A stretch of 64,000 nt of DNA from Trametopsis cervina (lineage: Eukaryota; Basidiomycota; Agaricomycetes; Polyporales; Irpicaceae), in assembly GCA_022385755.1 (NCBI GenBank), contig MU278359.1, positions 811,859-875,858 on the forward strand, given 5' to 3'. The notes beneath the pieces are model-generated. The model was not told where the DNA came from, ran no database searches, and saw only the letters and a list, made by a program, of their open reading frames with translations. Made by a program: the position numbers and the translations under genes. Of the stretch, positions 51,184 through 63,501 are shown piece by piece; the first letter of the stretch is position 1; every line of letters begins with the position of its first letter.

Positions 51184-54100
51184 ATGGCTCCAAGACGACT
51201 AGGGCGTCGGTTGGGACGCAAGTTGTGTCGAACTAAACGCAGCTCTCCTTCTCCCTCAACTGCTTCCTCCGGTGCAGAAGATGCTAAACAGAGCTCTCGG
51301 CCATCTCCGGCCGCTCACAGTAACACACAAGCTGCTCCCCTTGGCACACAGACAAATCCGGCGCACGTTCTCAATCGTGATACACCCAGAGGTTGGGCCG
51401 TCATCCAGAGAGCCGTCGACGAATTTGACAAAGATCAGATTGAAGGCGTCAAAAACGACATCGACACTCTCCTTGTTTTCGTAAGTGCTAGGACTGCTTC
51501 TCCATCGCAACATACTGATACCCTTCGAGATTGGTCTATTCTCGGCTGTTCTTTCCGCGTTCCTTGTCGTCGCTGTTGCGCTCCTCCAAGAAGACATACC
51601 CGGGGCTACGTTGACGACACTGAGGCAGATACAGAGCACAAACTACACCATTCAAGGTAACTTTATCATTAGCATGCCCCCCACACCAACGTCCTCCCCG
51701 CCGTTCGAGCCTTCGGTCAACGCCATTCGCATCAACGACCTTTGGGCTGCGAGCCTAGTCATCAGCCTTGCCACTGCTTCGTTCGGAATCCTTGTGAAGC
51801 AATGGCTTCGCGAGTACATGAAGTTCGTGACGTCGTTTCCACAAGGTCGCCTTCGTATACGCAACTTCCGTCGGGCAGGCTTGGAGACATGGAAGGTGCT
51901 GACGATAGCCGCATGTCTTCCGCTTCTCTTGCAACTTGCGCTTGGGCTGTTCTTTGTTGGTCTCTGTTTCTACACCGCGGAACTACATTCGAGTGTCAAG
52001 AACACAACGCTCCCTCTCGTCGCAGGCTGGGGATTCATTTTCTTCTTTGTGACGATCTCCCCTCTCTTCTCTGCTCATTGCCCGTATAAGACACCTGCGC
52101 TTGATTTGCTCGTCGTCGCAGTACGTCGCAGCGCGCGTATCCAATGGAAAACGCTTCTGGGAGGTGTGAGCACCCGTGCCATGACTATGCAGATTTACTG
52201 GTATTCCTCGCTTCGTGGGCGTATGGCCAGAGCGACATATTTCTGGACACAGGCACACCTTCATCGTCTTAATTCACCGACTGAACCATATGAAGAAGTT
52301 GCAGCGGCAAAGCACGAAGCTGGCGATCTGGATATCATGGCAGATGCCGATAAACTCCAGGGAAACGACGAAATCGTTGGGACGGCAATGGTGGATGCGC
52401 TCCAGCTGATCACGCCCTCGCCAGAAGACATTATTCGGTTTGTGCTGAAGATCCTTCAACATCGTGTCCCATGGGAAGGAAATTTTGAGAGCCCCCCTCA
52501 GATTATTGACTGCAGCATGGCGACGTCTCGTGCGGTAGATTCCATCCATTCAATTCTCGAACAGCACCTGCGAATCAACGACATCCTCATTCCTTCTGTT
52601 ACGGACTTTGAGTCGGGGCCAATTGCTTCCTGGACTGCAGCTCTTTACCTCTCCCTTTGGACACACCACAGCTTTGAGAAAATGTATTCTCTACCCTGGG
52701 AGCCTTTCAACAAGAGACCTGAGGTATTTCTTGAGGTCGCCATGTCCTTGCCATCCGCCTCGGGACTAAGAGCTCTTCTGCACCTCACATGCCAATCATG
52801 TCAGCAGTCAAACTTGAACCTGGCGCAGTCTCTCACTCGCATAAAGTCTGTTTTTGACCCCTTCTTCCAAATGTTCGGACTCACAGGCTTGTTGGAGTTT
52901 GACATTGTCGACCCACCGTGGCGGAAAGTGCTGACTGAAGACTCACTCCGCGAGACTGTTGCGTTCCTTACCAACCTACTACGCGACGACACCGCTGCTC
53001 AGGATGGCGAGTGGTCGGATCCTCAGCACGACGCTCTTTCCCTCATCATCAAGCTCATTGCGATTGCCCCTTGGCCGTCCAGGGACAGTATAGCGGCTGT
53101 CCGGCGCATAACTTTATCATCGAAGTCGGATGCGGTCATGGTGAAGCTCCTGACCTTGCTTATCAAGTCTCACCCGCGTTCATTCTACTATTACATGGAC
53201 CATGTGGATGTCAGTATGGATACCGCTGGTGTGTAGATTGTTCCTTATTTGTGTCTACGTCCCTCCTGACCTGTTTGCTTCACCAGCTCTGTCCCGCGTT
53301 GCGGCCGCCATTGAGACCATTGCAACAGACTCTCCAGATCAGCTCACAAGGTTGTCGGTGCTGACGGCTTGCGAAGGTGTTGCACGAATCCTGTATGATG
53401 TCAAGGATGATGTCAAAAACACGACCTTGACTGAAAGCTGGCGCGAGATCTTTGCCGCATTGACTCCATTGGTTCAGGCTGCGCCGGTGCTCGAAGGTAG
53501 AACACATGAAGAAGCTGGAAAGATAGACTGGTGCTTCAATTGGCTTGTCGGTGTAGATGCACGGAACGAGGGCCGCGATCACAACGACGACGTGAAGTAT
53601 CGGGAGTGGCGTGCAGCCTTCAAGCCAGAAGACTCTCCCATCCCCGATGGCTTCTGTCTAGCATTGATGAAAATCTCTATTCCCGAAGGGCGATTCTGGA
53701 GGGTAAGCCGTCTTCAGGAAATGTCTGCTGAGGAGAGAGAGGCAGCCAAGAGGGACATCGAGCCGTACCTACACAAGCATGGGGCAGAGAATCTCAACAA
53801 TAGCGTGGCTGGTCTGTCAACGGAACGTGGCGAAGGATCTGGTGCCAGAGCTGGGGCTTCCGATGGTACTGGAAGAGCGGACGCACCTGGTGAGGCCGAG
53901 GAAGGTGGGAATCCTGGCAATGATTCGGAGATAGTTGCAGAGGGATCCAAACCCAACGCGGATGTCGCCTTCGTTCTCGGGCCAGACGGTCTTGGACTTG
54001 AGGCGGATGCTGGCCGTGGTAATGAACGTGACGCGACAGCCCTGGAAGAGGCAGCCAGAAGGAACTCGGAAGCTGTGAAGCGTTCTCATACCAAGCTTCC

Positions 54101-54458
54101 AGAAGATATGCTCCCTGAAGCAGACGCTGTCGCAGAGAACTCGAATGTTCTTCTCACAAGCAAAGATGACCAGGAAATGGGATCGGCCAGAGATAGCGGA
54201 GGACAGGGTGGCATGAATTCGGTGGCTGAAGGTGTTCCGGATGATACGTCTCCGCAGAGCGTACTGTTTGAGCCGGGAGACAAATCGGACGTCCTCACGA
54301 TTAAGTATGACGGACAGGGAACAAGATTGTCGGGAGATGATAGGGAACAGGCTGGCACGGATTCAGTGGATGAACGTAATCTGGATAATACGCCGCAACG
54401 ACCTGAGGATGAGCGTGGCCCTTCGGTCGATGCAGTCGATGCACCTGTGCCGCAGTGA
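51184..54458 (+). CDS. DUF6535 four-helix membrane protein, array copy D (1055 residues, longest tail)
   Basis: Exons 51184-51480, 51530-53228 and 53287-54458 join in frame. N-tail MAPRRLGRRLGRKLCRTKRS is Arg-rich; GWAVIQRAVDEFDKDQIEGV and DTLLVF end exon 1 at residue 99. Membrane helices lie at about 100-119 (IGLFSAVLSAFLVVAVALL), 170-188, 222-247 and 260-281, with sequon NYT at 137 in the first loop and a basic loop (RLRIRNFRRAGLETWK, 206-221) that argues for a cytosolic N-terminus, loop and C-terminus. Variable segment 298-360, then HEAGDLDIMADADKLQ. The upstream ATG at 51085 is in frame but matches no paralogue. The tail is intact and longest (DAPGEAEEGGNPGNDSEIV, later DTSPQSVLFEPGDKSDVL), making D the reference for the family end. 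Function unknown. Confidence 0.9.
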
Positions 54459-57400
54459 CAGTTGTAAGGTTATTGGTGATTTGTTCAAGGGCTCGCGTCT
54501 CGGTAGTGTGCGCCACGCCGTGTAGCCAACAACCTTCCATTGACATTATTTCCTACCATTGAGAACTTGCAGTATCCGCTCGTAACGACATACCCTTTTT
54601 TTGATTCTTCACTGTGTACCAACCATGTCTCCTAAGCTCTGCCAAATTGTATTTCTCATTTCATTCTGACCTACGCTACAGGACCTCGTGAGACCACCTC
54701 AGAATAATTGAGGACGTCACTGTCACGCAGCAGCCCTCAGTGCATAAAAACGCAAGATATGGCAGGATCCCAAGCAGATGCGCCAAGGGGTCATCTGGGC
54801 TACGAGGGCTGCTGAATGCGTAAAGCGGAGGTAGGGAGACTCAGAGATATGTGCGCCTTGCAGGGTCGAGGCGAACAGCTGCAGATGGGCCTTTGCCAAC
54901 GCGTTATCAGCGCTGATCACTTCATGGATGAATATCTTCGTACTTGCTACTCCGAGCTTCGCGTGTTCGTGTAAGAGTAAGGGGGAACATCATGCAAATG
55001 TACCGACTGCATCGTCCTATCCGGTAAGCTTGTTTCGCGATCGGGCAGGTGCGCTCTATGCTGGAGAAAGGGGCTTCTCACGATGCTCTGCTCCAGGAGC
55101 TTCAGTGGATCGCATACTTGATTCGTGTTCACAGAGGGACACCCCTGGGACACACGACGAGACGAGCAGCAAATTGATGCTCGTATCGTTCGTGCTAATA
55201 ATCCAGAGTGCATGCAATTTATAGACGCAGGCTGCGTATCATTGCCGTAGACCCGAAGCTGTGCTGAGAGGAAGGGGAGAGTTCAGTAAGGCAGGCAAGT
55301 GAGTCGCGTTGGCCTTAGCGTATTGGAACTGTCGGGGCAACTCAGCCAAAGAATCGAGTAGTGCCTTTTTCGACCCTGTGTGTTTCAATAAGCGGGTAGA
55401 CGTGAGTGTGACGGACTGAGTCCATAGGGTGTTTCTCGAGGTGATCAGGTACTCATTTGTCCCTGCGGGCAGTGGAACGACAGTCGCAACTTGGGCTGCA
55501 GGAGCAAGTAACTTTCAAGGTGAGGGGATGCGGTAGACGCGCCTTGATCGCGGTGTCAGATGCTCGTCCTCAGTCGGGTAGCGGTGTGTGTGCGTTCCAC
55601 GATTCTACGGCTTTGGCAGTCTTCCAATCCATCCAACGTCTGATAACAGCCAACTATGTGGCAGACCATCACTGTACGAAGATACTGCGCCCGAACGACG
55701 CAACAGTACGAATTGCCTGTACTGTCGTCAATTTTGGGGAATGAACCGGTCCTGACGTTCCCATGTGAGAACGCGAACATCTTGCTGAGGTATCTGAGGT
55801 CACTACGTACCAGATGTGTCGCCCATCGTGCCTGTCCAGGCCTGTCGCCGCCTGAAGAGCTGTCACGCAGGAGCAGGGCGTGCAGCAGGGCGGGCGCGGT
55901 GTTGGTGTTGTTGCGGTTCAGCGAGGTCGGCCTTGCACAGCAAGGGCTTGACGCAAAGTGGCACGAATGATGGGGCCAAGGAAGGCGAGAGGTGCTGCGA
56001 AGGGCACCGGCGAAGAGGGTGTCGAGGCCTTCAAAAGAGTATGTCACAACCGGGGTGTTTGAACAGTTGAGGAATGCCAACACTTTATGTTTACTGCTGA
56101 GACAACGGGTCGCCGAAGACATGTTGTGCTCGCTGTCGTTGAGCTGGGCGAGGAGCCCGCGTGGGTTGTGCTTTTGGGGAGACAATAGCCAGAGTGCGCT
56201 TCACTGAGAGCGGGGACGAAGCGGGACGTCGTGCTGTTGGTCTGCGCTGCCCTAGAGTGTTCTGCAAATGCGACAGCGTAAGTGGAACAAAAGTAGAAAA
56301 CGACCGACGACGCACCAGTTCCCATTAACCTCCAGGCTGCAGCTCGTACACATCTCCCTCACTCCAGCTAGCGTGCCGTTATCTCGCCCGCGTGTGCAGG
56401 GATTGCATAGCGGGACAGCTTCATACACGAGAGCCAGAATGCATTCAGAGGATCAGAGACATAGTAGAGACATAACTCAACAAGTCGAGAACGTCGTGGT
56501 CGGTGGTCAGCGCGCATGACGCGATTGCTGCCCACGGAGTCCTCGGCTAGATCTGCACACGAGCCGCTGCTGTCACTGCACTTCAGCTTCACCACCTCGT
56601 CGACCCCGCTCGTCCTTAGCTCCTCTTCGTTCGCCCCCAAGTCTGCGATTTCTGCAATCGTGCCTTCATGTCCCACCACTCCATATGTCGGATGTTTGAC
56701 TCATGGCGTCGATAGTCGGATCTTCAAGTCTCCGCGCTACAAACGATGCCTCTCGCAACATGTTTGGAACCATGAATACCTTCCGAAGAGCATCGTGACA
56801 TACAGGTGATGAATTTGGTAATTGGCATTTCGCCCCACGCGAGCTAATATCCAATCACTTACAGCGTCCGTCTAACAGCAATTTGTTGTACGATCAATGC
56901 TCTGCAAGCAGACACCCCAATGCACTACAACATCCCACGATGGCTTCAGTTTTGATCGTCGCAAGTCCGCAACAGGTCGATGTTTGACCAACCCACGTAT
57001 GTGACTGAATCGCTTCTAGTCTAGCTGATGGTGGACGACATTACTTCAGGACTGTGCACTTCACACGACATCAAGTTCAGATACAATCTCTCTGCATGTA
57101 TCCTTTCGCATGCACGCCGACCTTGCCCTCCTTGTCTACACTCTCGTGCCTGCCATCCCATTCAAGACGCCTTGCGGGTTGCGACCTCGATCGGTTTCCC
57201 TACTCGACTCGCGGCTTGTTGTAACAAAATACCCAGCACTGTCAATAATAGTTGAGGTCCGTTGCACAATGCTAGCGGACGCGGCCTCCTGGTTCACAAC
57301 ACGTCCTCTATGCTCTCTCATCAGTGCAAATGCAATAGATCTTATTGCTCTTGAACTCGCAACATTACTTGTAAGTGTTCCAAACCACTTCAAAGCTCAA

Positions 57401-58217
57401 ACCTCAGTCATAAACTGTCAGTCCAGCAGTTGGCCCCCATGCATCTTTGGCAGAGATTAAGAGGCCGGAGATAGACTGTGGCTGGCCGTTCAACGTGTGC
57501 ACCTTGTCTCGATAGTTCAGCAACGCCCACAGGATATTGGTTCTTCCAGCTACCATGCAACTCAACAAGCGTTGCCCATTATCCGCTCGATAATTTCCCG
57601 TGAGTACCATAGCATTACATATGGGCAATTTGCATGCGTCGTACTGGCAGAATTATTAATGCGACACAGGCACTCATACTAATTCGAGCAGCTCTCAGTA
57701 ACGCTGAGGCATGACCGGGTTAGATCTTTGGGGCATATCTGCTCGAAAGCATACGACGGTACGTACGATGTCGATATCCGCCCATACACATGTCAAGTTG
57801 CTGATTCAACATGCAATGCAGTGAACGGCAGACCCAGCCCTATATACCAGCCGTATGCCCAAGGCCCAGAACACACGCGTTCATCACGGTTGAGGATTTA
57901 GAGGATGTCGATAAGGTCTGCTCACCGTGCCTGTGCCTCTGACACGGTCAAGTGTTTTGATGCATTGCTTGCAGCAACGGCTTGGCCAAACGAAGGTGCA
58001 AAAGATAGAGTTTGGCGTGGTGAGCCGCCGGCATGGAAGCAAACATCTGCATAGCCCCGATTATTCTTTCGCCCCCCTTTCCCGCATGCACACTCTTCTC
58101 TCCGCGATAAGTAGCGCAGCCAGAGCGTACAGTCTCCCCCCCTGCAAAACACCAGCTCTCTCAAGAATACAGTAGCTCTACTGCAACCCCCATTTAGCAT
58201 CCCACGTCGCCACCCGG
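54459..58217. other. Largest array spacer, between DUF6535 copies D and E
   Basis: 3.8 kb. 55068-56560 is a long direct repeat of 61935-63480. 57090-57260 and 57950-58045 repeat blocks of the C-D spacer. 58090-58217 repeats the pre-ATG block of C and D. Open frames up to 209 codons exist (55556-56185 minus), but the frame is not kept in the repeated copy, so I do not call a gene. Confidence 0.55.
55068..56560 (+). repeat. Long array spacer repeat, copy 2
   Basis: About 1.5 kb repeated in the same orientation at 61935-63480. Landmarks in order: TGCTCCAGGA near the left end, GTACTCATTTGTCCCTGC (55449; GTACTTACTTGTCGCTGC at 62352), GTCGCCGCCTGAAGAGCTG (55845; GTCGCCACCTGAAGAGCTG at 62742), and GAACGTCGTGGTCGGTGGTC (56489; GAATGTCGTGGTCGCTGATA at 63419). 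Aligned by eye. Confidence 0.7.
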
Positions 58218-61200
58218 ATGACTCCGAGACGACCTGGGCGTCGGCTGGGACGCAGGTTGTGTCGAACTAAACGTAGCTCTCGACAATCTCCGGCCACTCC
58301 CAGTGATACGGAAGATGCCCGCCTTGGCACACAGGCAAACCCAGCTCACGTCCTCAATCGCGATATGCCTAGAGGCTGGACGGTCATCCAGAAGGCAGTC
58401 GATGAATTTGACAAAGATCAGATTGAAGGCGTCAAGAACGACATCGATACTCTCCTTGTTTTCGTAAGTCATTACCATTACACTGCTTGTCTATGATCAC
58501 ATACTAACGCACTTCGAGAATGGTCTATTTTCTGCGGTCCTGTCAGCATTCTTCGTCCTCGCGATTACACTCCTACAAGAAGACATACCGGGAGCCACAT
58601 TGACCACGCTGAGGCATATGTCAGCACAGAATGCGAACTACACTATTCAAGGCGACTTCATCCACAGTACATCCCCAGCACCCACCTCCTTCGCGCAGTT
58701 CGAGCCAACAGTGAACGCCATTTGCATCAACGATATGTGGACCGCAAGTCTTACAATCAGCCTTATCACTGCTTCGTTCAGTATCCTTGTGAAGCAGTGG
58801 CTTCGCGAGTACATGAAGTTCGTGACGTCTTTCCCCCAGGGCCGCCTGCGCATACGCAACTTCCGGCGGGCTGGCTTAGAAACATGGAAAGTGTTGACCA
58901 TCGCCGCTTGTCTTCCGCTCCTTCTCCAACTCGCGCTTGGGCTATTCTTCATTGGCCTCTGTTTCTACACTACGGAATTACACTCTAGCGTAAGGAATAC
59001 GACGCTGCCTCTGGTCATCGGCTGGGGTTTCATCATCTTCTTCGTCACAGTATCTCCCCTCTTCTCAGCACATTGCCCTTACAAAACGCCGGCACTTGAC
59101 TCACTTGTAGTCGCTATCCGCGCTAGTGTACGTGCTCGATGGATCAAGGGCATGGAAGCTTTGAAGAGTCGCGCCACTAGGGTATGCCGGAATGCCACGA
59201 CTTACCGTACCCTGAAGATTGCGAGGATAGTCCGAATCCAGGCCGACAAGTATATTACCCGCCTCAAGGATCCTAAGCGGCCGCATAGCGAAGCAACAGC
59301 TGCGACACACGCAGTTGACGATCTTGATATCATGGTGGCTGCCGACGCACTGCAGGGAAACGACGACATCCTTGGGACAGCAATGGTTGACGCGCTCCAG
59401 CAGATCACAGCCCCGCCGCAAGGCATCATCGGGTTCGTGCTGAATATTCTGCAACATCGTGTCCAGTGGGATGGGGACTTCACGAGTGAACCTCAGATCA
59501 TTGACTGCAGCATGGCGACGACTCGCGCGCTCGACTCCATCCATTCCATTCTTGAACAGCGCCTTCCGATCGATAGTATCTCTATGCCCTCTGATACCGA
59601 GCTACTACCAGTAGCACACTGGACCGTGTGCCTTTATCTTTCCCTAGGAACAAACCGCGGATTTCACAAAGTACCTCCGTCACTTGGGGAATATCTTGAC
59701 AAGAGACCCGGGGTATTTGTTGACGTTGCCATTGCCGCGCCGTCTTCCCTAGGACTGAAGTCTCTGCTACACCTCACATGTCAATCGTGCAAGGAGTCGG
59801 AGTTGGACCTAGCGCAGTCATCTGCCAGAATAAAATCTGTTGTAAAGCACTCCTTCCAAAAGCTTGAGCTCGGAGACGCGTTTGAGTTAGACGGTCATGA
59901 CGCACTGTGGCGGAGAGTGCTGAATGAGGACTCGCTCCGCGATACCTTTGAGTTCCTCACCGACCTGCTGCGCGACGACACCGCTGTTCAGGATGGCGAG
60001 TGGTCGGGTGCTCAGCAAGACGCTCTTTTTCTCATCATCAAGCTCATTGCGGTCGACCCTTGGCATTCCAGGGACATTATATCAGCTCTCCGACGCATGA
60101 TCTTATTGGCAAAGTCAGATGCGGTCGTGGTGAGGCTGCAGATGTTGCTCATCAAGTCTTACCCAAATCTATTCTATCTTTATGTGCTCCATGAAGATTT
60201 CCGTACGAACACTGCCGGTATATGGTTTGTTCCCATTTGTATGTACGTCTCTTCTGATCTTTTTATTTTACCAGCTCTATCCCGACACATGACTGCCATC
60301 GAGACCATTGCAACAGACTCTCCCAATCAGCTCACAAGGCTGTCTGTGCTGAAGGCTTGCGAAAGTCTTGCTTTGAGCTTGCGTCATGTCAGCGATGATG
60401 ACAAATGTACGGCCTTGATTGAAAGCTGGCGTGGGATCTTTGCTACATTGACTTCGCTGGTCCAGGCTGCGCCAGTCTTCGAAGGTGGAACAGATGAAGA
60501 AGCCCGCATAATATGCTTGTGCTTCCGTTGGCTTTCCGGCGTGGATGCTCCGAACGAGGACAACGATCTCGAAGACGAAGAAAAATATTCGAAGTGGCGT
60601 ATGGCATTCAAGCCCGAAGAGTCTTCCATCCCCGATGGCTTCTATCTAGCACTTATAGATATCTCTATTCCTGAAACGCGATTCTGGAGGATGAGGCGTC
60701 TTCAAGAAATGACCGCCGAGGAGAGAGAGGTAGGCAAGAAGGACGTTGAGTTGTACCTGCACAAATTTTCCGTCGAAAATTCTAACAACGGCGTGGCTGG
60801 TCCGCCAATGGAACCTGGTGAGGGATCCGGAGTCGAAGCTGGAATCGATGGTGGTGCTGAACAAGCGGACGCACTTAGTGAAGCAGAGGAAGGTAGAGGG
60901 CCTGGCAATGCTACTGAATGCGCGGATGCACCTGGTGAAGCTGCAGAGATGATTGTAGGAGGACTTGAGCCTGATGCAAACATTGACCTCATTCTCAAGG
61001 CAGGCAGTCGTGGGTTTGGGGTGGACAATGGCCACGACGATGAAGACACAGAGCCGAATTCGGCGGTTCTAAGGCTTCCATGTACCGTGCCTTCAGAGGA
61101 TGCACCTCCTGAAGCTGCGGAGCTCTCCGACATAAAGCCTCCAGAAGATGCACCGCCTGAGGCAGAAGCTTCTGCAAATAATTCGGACGGTCTCTTCGAA

Positions 61201-61308
61201 GACAAGGACGACCTCCGGAGGCCTGGATTGGCGGCAGATAGTAGTTGGCATCAATTTGGTGGACGAAGGTATCCCGGATCATCCCTCTCTGGAGAGCATA
61301 CTTCCTGA
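58218..61308 (+). CDS. DUF6535 four-helix membrane protein, array copy E (992 residues, tail frameshifted)
   Basis: Exons 58218-58463, 58519-60217 and 60275-61308 join in frame. N-tail MTPRRPGRRLGRRLCRTKRS, shorter than in C and D; GWTVIQKAVDEFDKDQIEGV; exon 2 starts NGLFSAVLSAFFVLAITLL (F-like, where A to D have IGLFSAVLSAFL). The sequon NANYT and the four-helix core are kept; helix 4 has VIGWGFIIFFVTVSPLFSA. The variable segment (RARWIKGMEALKSRATRVCR) resembles C. Intron 2 (57 bases) is stop-free and in frame. The tail loses the family frame near 61244: the bases after it still encode VGINLVDEGIPDHPSLESIL in another frame, matching SVAEGVPDDTSPQSVLFEPG-type text in D, so E ends in an unrelated peptide (SGEHTS). 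Function unknown. Confidence 0.88.
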
Positions 61309-63501
61309 GCCTGGAGACAATCCGGATGTCCCCAAAACCAACGACGACAAGCAGGGACTTGGATCATCGTGAGATGGTAGCACGGATGTGCGGCACGATG
61401 AAGGTATTTTGGATGAGGGATTGCACCAGTCTAAGGATGAACATGTAACGGATTTCCAATAGGCGTATCTGTATCACGTTGAGATTGATCACTCTTTTTT
61501 CGATATAACTCTTAACAGCATGATGCGCTCTATGAAGTAAACGTTCTCCCCTCGGAACTGTATTTCTCGGCAGTGGTTGTGGCATCTCATACGACTGTGT
61601 TATGGCCATATTTCTGTAGTCCGTCCTTGTCAAATTGTCACTCCATAACGCAAGGGCACCGGCGAGTCTGAATTCTCATTGCATAATACACTAGCTAGAT
61701 CTACATGACCTCGCATAATAGATGGGAGTGTCCTAGTACCGTCCCTCTGAGCACACGCCGTGCACAGAACCTTCAAGAGCTGTCCGCGGATGACTTGCGA
61801 AAGTACATCTCGCACTCATCAAAGCCGAAAGCATGCATCAGTTTGTACATCGGGATCTTGTGTGAACGTACTGTCTGCATTGCCCTCAGAGGTAAATTCG
61901 TTGCACGATTAGACAGGCGGACTCTGTTATAGAGGAGGGGTTTCTCGCAATGCGCTGCTCCAGGACTTTCAAGTAGATCGCGCACTCAGCCGTGTTCACG
62001 AGAGAGACACCCTGCCCGATGAGCACAACCAGACATCAACGTTGCTCCTGTTGATCTACCCACAGGGCATACGCAGTCTCCTCACCGTTCAAAAGTGCTG
62101 GCAATTGTTGAGGTACGGCAGGAACTTTGCCACGAGGAAGGAGGGGGTTCACGACGGCAGGAAGGCAAGTCGCGTCGGGTTTATTATACGGGGAAAGGTT
62201 GAAGTGGCGGTAGATGCGGGGAACATTGGCCAGGAGATGCAATGGTTGCTTAGCCAGTCCTCGGTACGCGTGTGTGACAACAATTTCTGATGAACAGGCG
62301 TGTGCCGACGTGACAGACCAGGTCCATGTGAGGGTTTCTGGAGGCAATTAGGTACTTACTTGTCGCTGCATGTGTCGAAACAGTAGCCGTAGCCTGGGCT
62401 GGCTGCGGAAGCAGGCACTATGAAAGCGGGAAGATCCTACAGACATGTCTTGATCGCATACCGGAGGCACCCTGGGTGGTGTGGTGGCCTTGGTACGTCC
62501 CACCGTTCAGCGGCCTTGCTAGTTTTCAATCATTCAAACGTCTGACGACGGACTGGGTATTCGGTTGGCCTACACCCTTCGCAGTTGAAGGATTTTGGCG
62601 TACAAAATGTCCATACCGTTGCAGCTATGTACATTCGCGAGCACAAGGTCCTGAATTCAGTGGATGAGAGCACAGATAGCTGTCTGATGTACAGGGGTAC
62701 ACTACGTACCGGGCAATCGTCCATAGTGCTCGTCTGGGCTTGTCGCCACCTGAAGAGCTGCCGTGCAGGGGCGGGGTGTGCATGAGCCGCGTGCAGCAGC
62801 AGGGACGCGGCGCGTTGGTGCTTATGTAGTTTGGCGCGATGAGCTTGATCTTGTATGGAGTGGGTTGACGCAGGTTGGCACGAGTGATGGGCCCAAGGAA
62901 GGCAAGAGATGTGGCAAGGGATACGAGAGAAGACGATGGTGGGGATTTTAGAGTATTTGAAGCGGGGTGTTTGAGGGAGTTGAGGGCAAGTTGACGCCAC
63001 ATGTGTGATGTTGGAGCGGTGAACCACCAGAGCAGGACGCGTTGTCAGACTCTATGTCGTTGAGTCGGGCGAGGATACCGCGCGAGACGTGCTGTTCGAG
63101 CGACCTCAACTGGTACAGTAGTGCGCCTCACTGGGTGAGGATAAGGAGAGGCGTTGTGCTGCTAGTCTGAGAACTTTCGAATAAGATTACTGACAAGGCG
63201 ATCTGTGAACGCGATGAGTGGATTGGATATGAAAAGCAAAGAGTGAAGACCGACGCACCATCCACCAATGTTACAGCTCACGCAAATCTCCTCTACCTCA
63301 GTTGGCACGCCCCGATCTTGTCCGTGTGTTCAGGTAATGCATAGTAGGGTGTCCTGGCGCACGAAACATGCAAGCCGAGACATAGAGGGGCCAGGGCACA
63401 AGTCGACAAGTGAGATGAGGAATGTCGTGGTCGCTGATACCTCAGCGCGCCTTGGCCTCGCCAGCTGTCAATGATATCTCCACTGCAACCTCCTGGACCT
63501 C
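61309..63501. other. Array spacer between DUF6535 copies E and F
   Basis: 2.2 kb. 61309-61460 is frameshifted former tail of copy E; most of the rest (61935-63480) is the long spacer repeat, which abuts the start of copy F directly. The pre-ATG block seen before C, D and E is not evident here. No gene supported. Confidence 0.6.
61935..63480 (+). repeat. Long array spacer repeat, copy 3
   Basis: Direct repeat of 55068-56560, with its first part also at 45000-45235. It ends only about 20 bases before the ATG of copy F, so part of it must act as that gene's promoter and leader if F is expressed. Confidence 0.7.

Noticed and set aside
55556..56185. 209-codon minus-strand frame in the D-E spacer
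   Set aside because: The duplicated copy at 62530-63027 does not keep the same frame, so it does not look like protein-coding sequence under selection.
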